Shown here: one piece after another, positions 25,312 to 36,509 of the stretch
Layout of the letters: every line of letters begins with the position of its first letter
Numbering within the stretch: position 1 is the stretch's first letter
Assembly (NCBI GenBank): GCA_947044405.1
Contig: CAMRHE010000458.1
Coordinates: forward strand, 62,001 to 126,000
Source: Leptodactylus fallax
Lineage: Eukaryota; Chordata; Amphibia; Anura; Leptodactylidae
Direction of reading: 5' to 3'
DNA: 64,000 nt
Made by a program: the position numbers and the translations under genes
Notes under the pieces: generated by a model
Database searches by the model: none
What the model was told of the DNA's origin: nothing
The model's input: the letters and a program-made list of their open reading frames with translations, nothing else

Positions 25312-25388
25312 GCACACTGACCACAGCCATAGTCGCCTGCAAGGGGCCTTAGTCTGTGAGAGCCTCTGTGTGTTACGCTCTCATTGAC
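25312..25388. repeat. Right half of the palindromic repeat split by the LINE
   Basis: tatagcacactgaccacag and gtcgcctgcaaggggcc are inverse to words at 21660-21745 and 21477-21495. It is the short right arm left after LINE insertion. Confidence 0.45.
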
Positions 25389-25562
25389 TTAAAGGGAGTC
25401 TGTCAGCAGGAAAATCGTAATTAAAGTAATTCCAGTACCTTGTAGTGCTCCTTGCACACTTTCCAAATATACCTTTTGTTATTCAGAATTTTAGCTCCAT
25501 TATTGAGAAAACAGCTGCTTTAATCATAGGTTTAATTAGGTGAAAAGCGTTTCTGGGGTGTT
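25389..25562. mobile_element. Left part of a T2-type MITE, TTAAAGGGAGTCTGTCAG family
   Basis: ttaaagggagtctgtcagc at 25389 begins a stretch (ccttgtagtgctccttgcac, gctccattattgag) that parallels the element at 11595-12095. It stops where the next element begins near 25562. No right end was found. Confidence 0.6.
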
Positions 25563-26425
25563 GATGGGAGTGCATGTTGTTTAAAAACCAATATATACTG
25601 TCCAGCATTGATGGTGCCTTTCATGATGTAGAGACCGTCTATGCCATACGCACTAATTCAATCCCATGCCATCAGAGATGCAGGCTTATTAACTGTGCCT
25701 TTATAACAAGCTTAATGGTTCATCTGCTCTTGAGCCTGCGGGATACAGCATCCGAAGTTTCCATAAAGAATTTCAAATTTTGATTCTCCTGACCTCAGAA
25801 CGGTTTTCTTTGTTTTTTCTTTCATCTGTTTTAAATTAGCTTTGTCCCAGAGAAAACACCTGAGTTTCTGGATTATGTCAATATATGGCTCTTTGCATAA
25901 CACAGCTTTAACTTGCATTTTTGGATTACACAGTGAACCGTGCTCACAGACTGCGTTCTAGAAGTATTCCTGAGCCCATACAGTAATTCGCATTAGTGAT
26001 TCATGTCTGTTTTTAATGCAGTGCTGCCTGAGGGACCGTAGATCACGAGTATTCAATATTGATCGTTAGCTTTGTCCCTTGTGCACATGGATTTCTCCAG
26101 ATTCTCTCACTTTTTTGATATTAAATATGGAAGGATATTCAAAGTCTTTGCAACTTTTCATGTGACTTAGTTGAAAATGGCTCTCCACTTTTTTTTTTTT
26201 AATTGCCGCCTACTTTTCCAACCTTTTAATTAACCCTATCCCAACTTTTTTGAGATGTGTTGCCGACTTCAATTTTTTTTTTTTTTTTGAAGTGAAATGG
26301 AAACATTTCTAACTGATGTGTTCTATGTTCTACTGTGGATAAAATATGGTTATAGGAGACTTCCAAATCATTGCATTCTTGTTTTCTTTACATTTTACAC
26401 AGCTTCCTAACTTTTTTGGAGTTGT
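25563..26425 (-). mobile_element. Decayed DNA transposon of a family shared by fish and frogs
   Basis: Phrases such as cagcattgatggtgcc, gtttctggattatgtc, gcagtgctgcctgaggga, ggatttctccagattctc and ctatcccaacttttttgag occur in the order known from an abundant fish/amphibian DNA element read on the minus strand. The coding part is too eroded to give a frame longer than about 70 residues. I recognise the family from its wording but not its formal name. The right end is near ccttcctaacttttttggag at about 26405-26425. Confidence 0.5.
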
Positions 26426-27512
26426 AGATCTTGGTTAGTAACGTGGACTTTGAATGGAGCCCCATTGCTGCTCATTCAGACACTTCCGAGTCATAGTCAT
26501 ACTGCTTGTGAGGGAAAGAGGAATGGAATTCCTCACTAATGGAGTAGTTTTAACCTATCCAGGTGATACTTGCTTCTGTATTGAATACCACTTTAATGTA
26601 TGGCTAGGTTTAAATTCAAAAGTGATTGGTATTACATTTGCTTGCTATATTTACTTATTTCTAGCAGGACAGTCCCTGTCCCTATATCCTATTGGGACAT
26701 ATGTATGTATCAGATGGTCCTCTGCCCAGTAGCACCTCCATTAGCCAGATCAGCAGGCCTATAGAAAGAGCATCTTCTCCTCCGGAAAACTCTGAACAGC
26801 CATATAATACAACTTTCAGTGCCAACAGCTACTGCAGGAAAATATGCTGCAATCTGCAACAATGGTATTGTCAGTAGCTTGGCCTGTAACAATCAGGTAC
26901 AGAAAAGCAGTGATTTGGATTAATAAATATATTATATATTTTTATTGCCTAGCCTTAGGGTTGGCCATAAATATTTGATTGACACCTGCATGGCTCAGTT
27001 ACTTGAGGCCTCTTCTGATGCCTGTCCTATACACAGCATAGAGCTGGAAGCAGTTGTCTTTGTACCCTATATAGTGGCTGTGTTTTGTCACTGTATCTCA
27101 GCCCCCATTTCATAATTTGTCCAATTGTGGGTTGTTGTATGAACTGATATTAACACTCAAGCACTTGATATCACAATCAATTTTCCTGTGATTTCAAGGA
27201 AAAAGGAGAGGTCTAAAAATCTTGTAGAAGCCATGTAATAAAGATCATTTTGCTATACTTAAAAATATGATGACTTTTTTCTATGGTCAAGTACTAATTG
27301 TTAATTGTCGTTTTTTGTGTTCCTTTCAACTGTTTAACTGGTTTAAAGTAATGAAGGACATGGTGATCCTAAATTGGCAAGAATGAAAGCAGTGTTCTTT
27401 TTGCCACAGTGAACTGCTTTCAAAACCTGTTAGATGCAGAATGCAGTGCCAGGAATAAAGACGGTGCAGACAAAATACTGAAGATGTTAGGAGTTATACC
27501 ACTTGTACAGCT
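26426..27512. other. No recognised feature
   Basis: Unassigned sequence. A serine- and proline-rich frame at 26692-26877 has no family match and no convincing splice context. Confidence 0.35.
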
Positions 27513-27760
27513 AAGGATGGATTCACACCATTGCTTGGTTTCCGTTTGGATATTCCGTCCCCCATTACACTTGAAAATTGTGGAGAAAAAAAGGCCTGCA
27601 AGCGGGACTCTTCTTTCCGCGTTTTTCGGGCAGAAACTTGGCAAACCCCATTATAGTCTATGGGATCCGCAGGTTTCTGCAGGTAACCGCTTTTTAAGTG
27701 GATTGGGTTTCAGTTTTTCGAGGCCCCGAAGAAAGGAAACCCAAGCGCAGGTGTTATACC
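27513..27760. repeat. Diverged palindromic MITE of the TTCACATCTGCGTT group
   Basis: aaggatggattcacacc and cttggtttccgtttgg at the left are mirrored by ggaaacccaagcgcagg and gttatacctag at the right. More eroded than the copies at 14053 and 14561. Confidence 0.5.
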
Positions 27761-27829
27761 TAGTGTCCATAAACTGCAACAGACATCAGGCCAAAAAAAT
27801 TGGTGCTTGTGATACATTTCTTCTACATA

Positions 27830-29424
27830 CAGTGGGGAAAAAAAGTATTTAGTCAGCCACCAATTGTGCAAGTTCTCCTAATTTAAAAAGATGAGAGAGG
27901 CCTGTAATTGTCATCATAGGTAGACCTCAACTATGAGAGACAAAATGAGAAAACATATCTAGAAAATCACATTGTCTGATGTTTAAAGAATTTATTTGCA
28001 AATTATGGCGGAAAATAAGTATTTGGTCAATAACAAAAGTTCATCTCAATACTTTGTTATATATCCTGACAGAGGTCAAACGTTTTCTGTAAGCCTTCAC
28101 AAGGTTGGCACACACTGTTGCTGGTATGTTGGCCCATTCCTCCATGCAGATCTCCTCTAAAGTAGTGATGTTTTGGGGCTGTCGCTGGGCAACATGGACG
28201 TTCAACTCCCTCCAAATGTTTTCTATGGGGTTGAGATCTGGACACTGGCTAGGCCACTCCAAGACCTTGAAATGCTTCTTACGAAGCCACTCCTTCGTTG
28301 CCCTGGCGGTGTGCTTGGGATCATTGTCATGCTGAAAGACCCAGGCACGTTTCATCTTCAATGCCCTTGCTGATGGAAGAATGTTTGCACTCAAAATCTC
28401 ACGATACATGGCCCCATTCATTCTTTCATGTACACGGATCAGTCGTCCTGGTCCCTTTGCAGAGAAACAGCCCCAAAGCATGATGTTGCCACCCCCATGC
28501 TTCACAGTAGGTATGGTGTTCTTTGGATGCAACTCAGCATTCACTCTCCTCCAAACACGACGAGTTGTGTTTCTATCAAACAGTTCTACTTTGGTCTCAT
28601 CTGACCATATGACATTCTCCCAATACTCTTTTGGAACATCCAAATGCTCTCTAGCAAACTTCAGACGGGCCCGGATATGTACGGGCTTAAGCAGGGGGAC
28701 ACATCTGGCACTGCAGGATCTGAGTCCCTGGCGGCGTAGTGTGTTACTGACGGTAGCCTTTGTTACGTTAGTCCCAGCTTTCTGCAGGTCATTCACTAGG
28801 CCCCCCCGTGTGGTTCTGGGAGTTTTGCTCACCGTTCTTGTGATCATTTTGACCCCACGTCGTGAGCTCTTGTATGGAGCCCCTGATCGAGGGAGATTAT
28901 CATTGGTCTTGTATGTCTTCCATTTTCTAATTATTGCTCCCACAGCTGATTTCTTCACACCAAGCTGCTTGCCTATTGCAGATTCAGTCTTCCCAGCCTG
29001 ACGCAGGTCTACAATTTTGTTTCTGGTGTCCTTCCACAGCTCTTTGGTCTTCACCATAGTGGAGTTTGGAGTGTGACTTTTTGAGGTTGTGGACAGGTGT
29101 CTTTTATACTGATAACAAGTTCAAACAGGTGCCATTACTACAGGTAATGAGTGGAGGACATAGTAGCCTCTTAAAGAAGAAGTTACAGGTCTGTGAGAGC
29201 CAGAAATCTTGCTTGTTTGTAGGTGACCAAATACTTATGTTCCACCTTAATTTGCAAATAAATATTTAAAAATTCAGACAATGTGATTTTCTAGATATGT
29301 TTTCTCATTTTGTCTCTCATAGTTGAGGTCTACCTATGATGACAATTACAGGCCGGCCTCATCTTTTTAAGTGGGAGAACTTGCACAATTGGTGGCTGAC
29401 TAAATACTTTTTTTTCCCCCACTG
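27830..29424 (-). mobile_element. Tc1-like transposon Tc1-b, full length
   Basis: A 1,595-base element with ends cagtggggaaaaaaagtat and its inverse, flanked by TA at 27828-27829 and 29425-29426. Long inverted arms (gtcagccaccaattgtgcaa and so on) reach into the element about 200 bases. It carries one transposase on the minus strand. Tc1-g (40322-41919) is a broken member of the same family in the same orientation. Confidence 0.95.
28041..29057 (-). CDS. Tc1 transposase (DD34E), open over full length
   Basis: 338 residues, the normal Tc1 transposase size. Residues 1-110 form the paired-like helix-turn-helix DNA-binding region ([36 protein letters not shown]), with a GRPR-like hinge replaced by [13 protein letters not shown]. 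The DDE catalytic core has D153 in [11 protein letters not shown]244 in [10 protein letters not shown] and E279 in PDLNPIEN: spacing 34, the same positions as in Sleeping Beauty. The start is the MVKTKEL methionine, usual for the family. Compared with Tc1-g, an 11-base deletion just before the stop changes the last ten or so residues ([11 protein letters not shown]). The enzyme would cut at the element ends and insert at TA. Whether the altered tail matters is unknown. Confidence 0.9.
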   Translation of the reverse strand: MVKTKELWKDTRNKIVDLRQAGKTESAIGKQLGVKKSAVGAIIRKWKTYKTNDNLPRSGAPYKSSRRGVKMITRTVSKTPRTTRGGLVNDLQKAGTNVTKATVSNTLRRQGLRSCSARCVPLLKPVHIRARLKFAREHLDVPKEYWENVIWSDETKVELFDRNTTRRVWRRVNAELHPKNTIPTVKHGGGNIMLWGCFSAKGPGRLIRVHERMNGAMYREILSANILPSARALKMKRAWVFQHDNDPKHTARATKEWLRKKHFKVLEWPSQCPDLNPIENIWRELNVHVAQRQPQNITTLEEICMEEWANIPATVCANLVKAYRKRLTSVRIYNKVLR

Positions 29425-29427
29425 TAC

Positions 29428-29743
29428 CTTGTCTACCTGGCCTCTCCAAAAGGTTGAAATGAAAACATACTAAATATACAAAAGAAATCCTCCTGCTTGC
29501 TCCCAAATCATGCAAAAGCTTGCTAGATTTGCCTTTCAGGATTCTTGGAAAGCTGAGTACCCTAGCATGTGGAGCTGTGATAGGAAATAGTGAACACTAC
29601 ATTTATCTGAATAAATCCCACTGTTTTCCACATAATTGTGCCATATCATGTCAGGATGTGCTTTTTGAGGTCCTGGAAAAGCTAGATAGCATACCAGGTA
29701 ATGCTGTGTTAGGCTGCTGAGTAAACCCTCCTCCTTTTTTCCT
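29428..29743. other. No recognised feature
   Basis: Short unique-looking spacer between Tc1-b and the next MITE; no gene. Confidence 0.35.
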
Positions 29744-30222
29744 TTAAAAGGGTTGTCCAGGATAACTGGAATTCCCTACACTAATGTAAACACCCTCCCC
29801 CCCCTCCTACTTTCTAAATAACATAATGAATCAAAAACGTATATTTACCCATATCCCTGGGGTGGTCGCATGACATTTTCTGATTATTCGGTGACGAGTC
29901 ATTTCCCCATTTCCGAAAACGGATCGTCACTATTACTTCCCCAACCCCCCCCCCCCAATCGACCCCATTATACTTACCTCTCTTCCTGGGGATGGCTCCT
30001 CCTTCTTTACTGATTCTGCAGGCGCCCCCTCTTCTTCAAGCGCTGCTCTGTGCACTTATGCCGATAATCCACCTCTACTGCACAGCTTCCACGCATGCGC
30101 AGTAGAGGTGGATCATCACTGCAGAGAACAGGGCAGCACTGGAGAAGAGTGCTCGCCTGAAGAATCAGTAAAGGAGGGGCATTCTTCCAGGAAGAAGTGT
30201 GGAAGGTAAGTATTTAATGGGT
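29744..30222. repeat. TTAA-ended repeat followed by a long foldback
   Basis: ttaaaagggttgtccagg at 29744 starts a block (to about 29940) whose inverse copy is at 50881-51071. From 29966 to 30222 the sequence folds on itself: ttacctctcttcctgg and ccaggaagaagtgtggaaggtaa; tactgattctgcagg-type and gaagaatcagtaaag; tccacctctactgc and gcagtagaggtgga around 30091. Probably one non-autonomous T2-like element with a foldback core. Confidence 0.6.
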
Positions 30223-30345
30223 CGGGGGGTTGGGCTGAGTAGGTAGGGAAGGGAGGGATAGCTAGAGAGACAGGGAGGGGGTTGTATGGGAGGGAGAGAG
30301 AGGAGGGGGGAGTGAGGTGAGAGGAGTTAGTGTGGAAGTTACATA

Positions 30346-31769
30346 CAGTGCCTTGCAAAAGTATTCGGCCCCCTTGAACTTTTCAACCTTTTGCCACATT
30401 TCAGGCTTCAAACTTAAGGATATAAAATTTTAAATTTTTTGGTGAAGAATCAGCAACAAGTGGGACACAATCGTGAAGTGGAACGAAATTTATTGGATAT
30501 TTTAAACTTTTGTAAAAAACTGAAAAGTGGGGCGTGCAATATTATTAATTATTGGATTCAGGTCTGGACTTTGACTTGGCCATTCTAACACCTGGATACG
30601 TTTATTTGTGAACCATTCCATTGTAGATTTTGCTTTATGTTTGGGATCATTGTCTTGTTGGAAGATAAATCTCCATCCCAGTCTCAGGTCTTTTGCAGAC
30701 TCCAACAAGTTTTCTTCCAGAATGGTCCTGTATTTGGCTCCATCCATCTTCCCATCAATTTTAACCATCTTCCCTGTCCCTGCTGAAGAAAAGCAGGCCC
30801 AAACCATGATGCTGCCACCACCATGTTTGACAGTGGGGGTGGTGTGTTCAGGGTGATGAGCTGTGCTTCTTTAACGCCAAACATGTCGTTTTGCATTGTG
30901 GCCAAAAAGTTTGATTTTGGTTTCATCTGACCAGAGCACCTTCATCCACATGTTTGGTGTGTCTCCCAGGTGGCTTGTGGCAAACTTTAAACAAGACTTT
31001 TTATGGATATCTTTGAGAAATGGCTTTCTTCTTGCCACTCTTTCATAAAGGCCAGATTTGTGCAGTGAACGACTGATTGTTGTCCTATGGACAGACTCTC
31101 CCACCTCAGCTGTAGATCTCTGCAGTTCATCCAGAGTGATCATGGGCCTCTTGGCTGCATCTCTGATCAGTCTTCTCCTTGTTTGAGATGAAAGTTTAGA
31201 GGGACGGCCGGGTCTTGGTAGATTTGCAGTGGTCTGATACTCCTTCCATTTCAATATGATCGCTTGCACAGTGCTCCTTGGGATGTTTGAAGTTTGGGAA
31301 ATCTTTTTGTATTCAAATCCAGCTTTAAACTTCTCCACAACAGTAGCACGGACCTGCCTGATGTGTTCCTTGGTCTTCATGATGCTCTCTGCGCTTTAAA
31401 CAGAACCCTGAGACTATCACAGAGCAGATGCATTTATACGGAAACTTGATTACACACAGGTGGATTATATTTATCATCATCAGTCATTTAGGACAACATT
31501 GGATCATTCAGAGATCCTCACTGAACTTCTGGAGTGAGTTTGCTGCACTGAAAGTAAAGGGGCCGAATAATATTGCATGCCCCACTTTTCAGTTTTTTAT
31601 TTTTTACAAAAGTTTAAAATATCCAATAAATTTCGTTCCACTTCACAATTGTGTCCCACTTGTTGATTCTTCACCAAAAAATTAAAATTTTATATCTTTA
31701 TGTTTGAAGCCTGAAATGTGGTAAAAGGTTGAAAAGTTCCAGGGGGCCGAATACTTTCGCAAGGCACTG
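30346..31769 (-). mobile_element. Tc1-like transposon Tc1-c, internally deleted
   Basis: Ends cagtgccttgcaaaagtat and its inverse, TA at 30344-30345 and 31770-31771. At 1,424 bases it is 208 shorter than its family mate Tc1-i (62145-63776), and lies in the opposite orientation. The deletion joins the transposase just before the catalytic E to the right-hand non-coding arm. Confidence 0.9.
30502..31380 (-). pseudogene. Tc1-c transposase, frameshifted and C-terminally deleted
   Basis: The minus-strand frame from 31380 (MKTKEHIRQVRATVVEKF) gives the DNA-binding domain with a PRPGRPSKLS hinge and the first catalytic D (WSDETKIKLFG), then stops after HVWR near 30871. A second frame from 30807 resumes with SAGTGKMVKIDGKMDGAKY and keeps the second D (FQQDNDPKHKAK), but breaks off at SPDLNPI: the catalytic E and the last 60 or so residues are lost in the 208-base deletion. 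Non-functional. Family: DD34E Tc1. Confidence 0.9.
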
Positions 31770-31771
31770 TA

Positions 31772-32315
31772 GCAGGAAGCTGAACCATGTAAATAAATGC
31801 AGGAGACACCAGGAGCTCCCAGAGACATCCAGAAATCACTCAAAACACTGCAAAATGTTTTGTCTTCAAAACTGCAACAAAAAAACCTGAACAAAATATG
31901 AAGGTGGAGACAGCCTCATGTTGCAAAATACTTATTTACTTCTTCCTTTTCTATGGGTTATGTTTTCTAAATATATGTGAATTTATAGAACTTCCCTATT
32001 ATGAATCTGCTACATTAAAAAAAAAAAAAAAAAAAAAAAAGTCAATTAGGCTGGAGCTCTACGTTGCGAAAACGAAGAGTTTTGGCCCTGTTGCAAAGGC
32101 TATGTTTTACAGTATGGGATTCTGGGGAAAAAAACTTTGCAGGGAGCAGTGATTCTTATCAGATATCAGAACCAAGGAAACAATGTGCAAACAATGGGAG
32201 GAATAATCTTGCATATCAGCTAAACAAAGGAGCATTACTAAAGCAATATATTTAGGAAAACTCTTCGATTTACGTAAGCTAGCAGTATAGCGAAGATCCT
32301 TGAGATGGGAATACC
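31772..32315. other. Poly-A tract and fragment of the taggct-MITE group
   Basis: A-run at 32017-32040. taggctggagctctacgttg at 32047 resembles the left end of the MITE family at 18707-19160, but only this end is seen. No gene. Confidence 0.35.
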
Positions 32316-32520
32316 TCTTTAAATTTTGTATAGCACCGACCCACAGAATATAGGTAACATGTCTTCACCACTGTACAGTGCCCACCATAAAAACAAAATC
32401 CATAAGAAAACAGAAAAAGTTAGAGTGTTTTTTTTTCTTTTTTCCCTAATTCCATCCCAGTACACTATACAAAATATTAAATAGTGCCATTATAAAGTAA
32501 AGTTTTGTCTTGAAAAGCTC
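32316..32520. repeat. Fragment of the large frog repeat
   Basis: accgacccacagaatatagg followed by a T-run and cagtacactatacaaaatatt parallels the A-rich half of the big repeat also seen at 36450-36905 and 53990-54871. Confidence 0.45.
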
Positions 32521-32878
32521 TGATGGCTCTGTTGTTAAGTTTGTCTCTGAACAGAACGGTAACAAACGTGAAATAAACTGTTTTATTTAAGAAATGCCAA
32601 GTAAACAAAGGCAGACAAAATAAATGAAAATTAAAACAAAATAGGCAGGTGGATAACAGCGGGGGAATTATCCCTAACATTCACCCTGGCTACACCTCAC
32701 AGGAACCTAAATAGAGACCCTAGAAGTTAGCCCTAAAAGGAACACAGGAGGACAATGTACACACACTCACAAAGCCCACTTACACAGTCATCCTGACAGC
32801 TGGCCAGAGAGTAAACAAACAAAGCTAGGATACAGACTCAAACAGAGTGTAGAACTACAGGTCACATGAACACGAGAG
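32521..32878. other. No recognised feature
   Basis: Nothing supported beyond generic AT-rich sequence. Confidence 0.35.
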
Positions 32879-32880
32879 TA

Positions 32881-34447
32881 CAGTCATGGCCAAAAGTTTT
32901 GAGAATGATACAAATATTAATTTTTACAAAGTCTACTGCTTCAGTTTTTCTAATGGCAATTTGCATATACTCCAGAATGTTATAAAGAGTGATCAGCTTA
33001 ACAGCAATTACTTGCAAAGTCAATATTTGCCTAGAAAATGAACTTTATCCCCCAAAACACATTTCAACATCATTGCAGCCCTGCCTTGAAAGGACCACCT
33101 AACATCGTTTCAGTGATTGCTCCATTAACACAGGTGTGGGTGTTGATGAGGACAGGTCTGGAGATCAATCTGTCATGATTAAGTAAGAATGACACCACTG
33201 GACACTTTAAAAGGAGGCTGGTGCTTGCCATCATTGTTTCTCTTCTGTTAACCATGGTTATCTCTAAAGAAACACGTGCAGTCATCATTGCACTGCACAA
33301 AAATGGCCTAACTGGGAAGAGTATTGCAGCTAGAAAGATTGCACCTCAGTCAACAATCTATCGCATCATCAAGAACTTCAAGGAGAGAGGTTCCATTGGT
33401 GCCAAAAAGGCTCCAGGGCGCCCAAGAAAGACCAGCAAGCGGCAGGACCGTCTCTTAAAAGTGTTTCAGCTGCGGGATCGGGCTACCAGCAGTGCAGAGC
33501 TTGCTGAGGAATGGCAGCAGGCAGGTGTGAGTAGATCTGCACGCACTGTGAGGCGGAGACTCTTGGAGCAAGGCCTGGTCTCAAGGAGGGCAGCAAAGAA
33601 GCCACTTCTCTCCAGAAAAAACATCAGGGACAGACTGATATTCTGCAAAAGGTACAGGGAGTGGACTGCTGAGGACTGGGGTAAAGTCATTTTCTCTGAT
33701 GAATCCCCTTTTCGATTGTTTGGAACATCTGGAAAACAGCTTATTCGGAGAAGAAGAGGTGAGCGCTACCACCAGTCTTGTCTCATGCCAACTGTAAAGC
33801 ATCCTGAAACCATTCATGTGTGGGGTTGCTTCTCAGCCAAGGGAATCGGCTCTCTCACAGTCTTGCCTAAAAACACAGGCATGAATAAAGAATGGTACCA
33901 GAATGTCCTCCAAGAGCAACTTCTCCCAACCGTCCAAGAGCAGTTTGGCGCTCAACAATGCCTTTTCCAGCATGATGGAGCACCTTGCCATAAAGCAAAG
34001 GTGATAACTAAATGGCTCAGGGAACAAAACATAGAGATTTTGGGTCCATGGCCTGGAAACTCCCCAGATCTTAATCCCATTGAGAACTTGTGGTCAATCA
34101 TCAAGAGACGGGTGGACAAACAAAAACCAACAAATTCAGACAAAATTAAAGCATTGATTCTGCAAGAATGGACTGCTATCAGTCAGGATTTGGTCCAGAA
34201 GTTGATTGAGAGCATGCCAGGGAGAATTGCAGAGGTCCTGAAGAAGAAGGGTCAACACTGCAAATATTGACTTGCTGCATTAACTCATTCTAACTGTCAA
34301 TATAAGCTTCTGTTACTCATAATATGAATGCAATTATATTTCTGTATGTGATAAAAACATCTGACAAACACACATAAAAACCAGAGGGCTGCAGATCATG
34401 TGAAAATATAATATTTGTGTCATTCTCAAAACTTTTGGCCATGACTG
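32881..34447 (+). mobile_element. Tc1-like transposon Tc1-d, full length, DD35E type
   Basis: 1,567 bases with ends cagtcatggccaaaagtttt and its inverse, flanked by TA at 32879-32880 and 34448-34449. Inner arms around gagaatgatacaaatatt and aatatttgtgtcattctc also pair. It carries one complete transposase frame on the + strand. Single copy in this window. Confidence 0.95.
33254..34270 (+). CDS. Tc1-like transposase, complete frame, DD35E spacing
   Basis: 338 residues counted from the MVISKETRAV methionine; an in-frame ATG 33 bases upstream would add eleven hydrophobic residues and is less likely. N-terminal helix-turn-helix region with GRPRKTSKRQ hinge at about 55-64. Catalytic D149 in VIFSDESPFRLF, D241 in FQHDGAPCHKAK, E277 in [10 protein letters not shown]. 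There are 35 residues between the second D and the E, because of ILGPWPGNS where DD34E enzymes have one residue fewer. This spacing matches the DD35E group reported as Traveler in vertebrates; membership is inferred from spacing alone. No stop or frameshift. Likely encodes an intact, TA-targeting enzyme. Confidence 0.9.
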   Translation: MVISKETRAVIIALHKNGLTGKSIAARKIAPQSTIYRIIKNFKERGSIGAKKAPGRPRKTSKRQDRLLKVFQLRDRATSSAELAEEWQQAGVSRSARTVRRRLLEQGLVSRRAAKKPLLSRKNIRDRLIFCKRYREWTAEDWGKVIFSDESPFRLFGTSGKQLIRRRRGERYHQSCLMPTVKHPETIHVWGCFSAKGIGSLTVLPKNTGMNKEWYQNVLQEQLLPTVQEQFGAQQCLFQHDGAPCHKAKVITKWLREQNIEILGPWPGNSPDLNPIENLWSIIKRRVDKQKPTNSDKIKALILQEWTAISQDLVQKLIESMPGRIAEVLKKKGQHCKY

Positions 34448-34449
34448 TA

Positions 34450-35502
34450 TAACCAGCAGAGAACTGGAGTAAAGCCCCAGCTTAAATAGCACACCAGAGG
34501 GTGGGGCAGAACCTCAGGGAAAAACCCCTCCCAAACCAGACTCCAGACATACAATGGTTAACCTTTGCCAGCCCGGACCAGCCGCCTAACATCTGTGAGC
34601 AGAAAAAGGAAAAAAAAAACAAAACAGTTTTTTGGAAAGGTGGGAAGTAAAAAATAAAAAACCAAAAATGGCTGCAGTGGGAACGCGTTAAGTCAGAATT
34701 TTTAGTAGCCAGGTAGTAAACCCCCAACAATGTGGGTGCTGAATTTCCATTTATAGTTTATTCTGGTTTTGTGACATAATGGAGAAATCCCTTGGCCCTT
34801 TGTCAAATGGTTCCCATTAAAATAATAGCAAATAAAACTAATAAATGGATACTTTTTTTTTTTAACCAAAGAAATCCTGATGTATCACGAAATACATCAT
34901 TGAAGCATCAGCTGAAAACCTTCTGTGTTGGTCACTATGTGATCTCATTATTATCTTGCCTATATAAATAATTTAATCCAAACCTCATTATAGGGAATAG
35001 CAGGCTTCATTTGGCTACAGTTTTTATGGGAAATATATTTATTTCCCTGAAGTAAACCAATGAAGGTTTTCTATTGAATGGATGCAAGAAGCGATCTTGA
35101 GAACCAAGAGTTATTGATACAGAAAGTACAGTACACCAGAAAATGTAGTTGTGCTTGCTGTCTACCAGAATTCTTTCTTTTGCTATGTGTATTTCCAAAT
35201 AGAGCTCAATTGTTTGGTGTCAATGCACACATAATCTAATGAAATACTTCCCTTCCCCTGAGAATATTTGAAAATATGTATGGTCTTATGTTTCAGGCTG
35301 ATGAATTTGCAGCAGGCTTTACAATAGCATTGCATATTAATAGTAATTTCCTGTACTGGATTTTGTCCAGGGTTGTTGTGTTAGCCATGGCATTGAAGGG
35401 AATCTTCTGAATAGTTATTGTGGTACCTGGATTCATTAACAGTATGTTTTAATGTGAGTAACCAGGAAGAAGACTGAATGTATACAGCTAGTGGCTGTCA
35501 CA
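34450..35502. other. No recognised feature
   Basis: Intron sequence without identifiable genes or complete repeats; a short T-tract at 34852-34863. Confidence 0.35.
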
Positions 35503-35975
35503 TTAAAGGGAATCTGTCAGCAGTAAATTGGTTATAAACCTCATCCCAGTACCGTGTAGAGGTAAATCTACAGTTTCCAAATATGTCTCTGATATTAAGC
35601 ATTGGAGCTACATTTCTGTGTAGATGGCAGTTTTTATTCATATGTATCACAAGGCATTATGGGAAAGGAGCTGGGGAGCTCATGCGCCCTCTATTGGATG
35701 TAACAGATCCTCAATTTGCTTTTGACTCACCGAGCCTTTATTCATATGCAAAGAGTGCTTGGGGGGGGGGGGGGGGCGGTCTTATCTTGCCTTGACTTTG
35801 GTCTCCGCTTTAGATTCCCAGGCAAAGCATTTTGCACCTCAGCTGCTTGTGTATAAAACAGTAATTTACATGAAAATGTGGCAAAACGGAGGCATATTTG
35901 GAAACTGTGGAATCGCCTCTAAGGTACTAAGGATTAGGTTTATAACTAATTTATTGCTGCCAGGCTCTCTTTTAA
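35503..35975. mobile_element. T2/Kolobok-type MITE, complete, 473 bases
   Basis: TTAA at 35503-35506 and 35972-35975. Left end ttaaagggaatctgtcagc; right end gctgccaggctctcttttaa. Inner arms taaattggttataaacctc and taggtttataactaattta also pair. A 16-base G-run is in the middle (35761-35776). Family mates at 11595, 15305 and 25389. Confidence 0.8.
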
Positions 35976-36449
35976 AGAGTTTATGTATAATAGGATATGG
36001 TATCACTTTATAGTCTGTGAAAGACCAACCTTTGGGGCCCCTTAAAAATGAAAGTGATGCAGTGCTGATATTTGCGGTTTTCCTCCCTGTACAGCTATAC
36101 TCCAGTCAGCATCTGTTCTGCAAATTGAAGTGTGGTCCCATTAATATGAATTGGGACAGCTGCAGTTCCCTGCACAGCCAACTGGCTTGAAACCCTGCTG
36201 TTCAGTGAAAACTTCTCAGAATCAGTGGGGATCCCAGAGGTCAGACTCCCACCATTAATAAATAGTGTATCCTACAGTTATGCCATAAAGATGGGAGTGT
36301 TTCATCAGAAAATGACCTACTGTTTTATAAAAAAGTTTTTCTTTTTTTTGTTTTTTTAAAGATATTTTGGCATAACTTTAAAGTTTAACTCCAGCTATAT
36401 AAGCCATTTCTCATAAATGAAGTGTATTGCATCAAATAAATAAACAAAG
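35976..36449. other. Fragment resembling a common frog repeat
   Basis: tctgcaaattgaagtgtgg, atcagtggggatcccagagg and cacccattaataaatag-type words recall a widespread frog repeat also hinted at 59790-59840. No boundaries can be set. No gene. Confidence 0.3.
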
Positions 36450-36478
36450 CCCCCAAATGCCCCTTTCCTATATACATT

Positions 36479-36509
<31 letters not shown>

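Noticed and set aside
26692..26877. Serine/proline-rich frame considered as a host exon
   Set aside because: No homology that I can name, and no balanced acceptor and donor pair.
28381..29001. A 206-residue + strand frame
   Set aside because: Antisense shadow of the Tc1-b transposase; the same occurs opposite Tc1-d, f, g, h and i.
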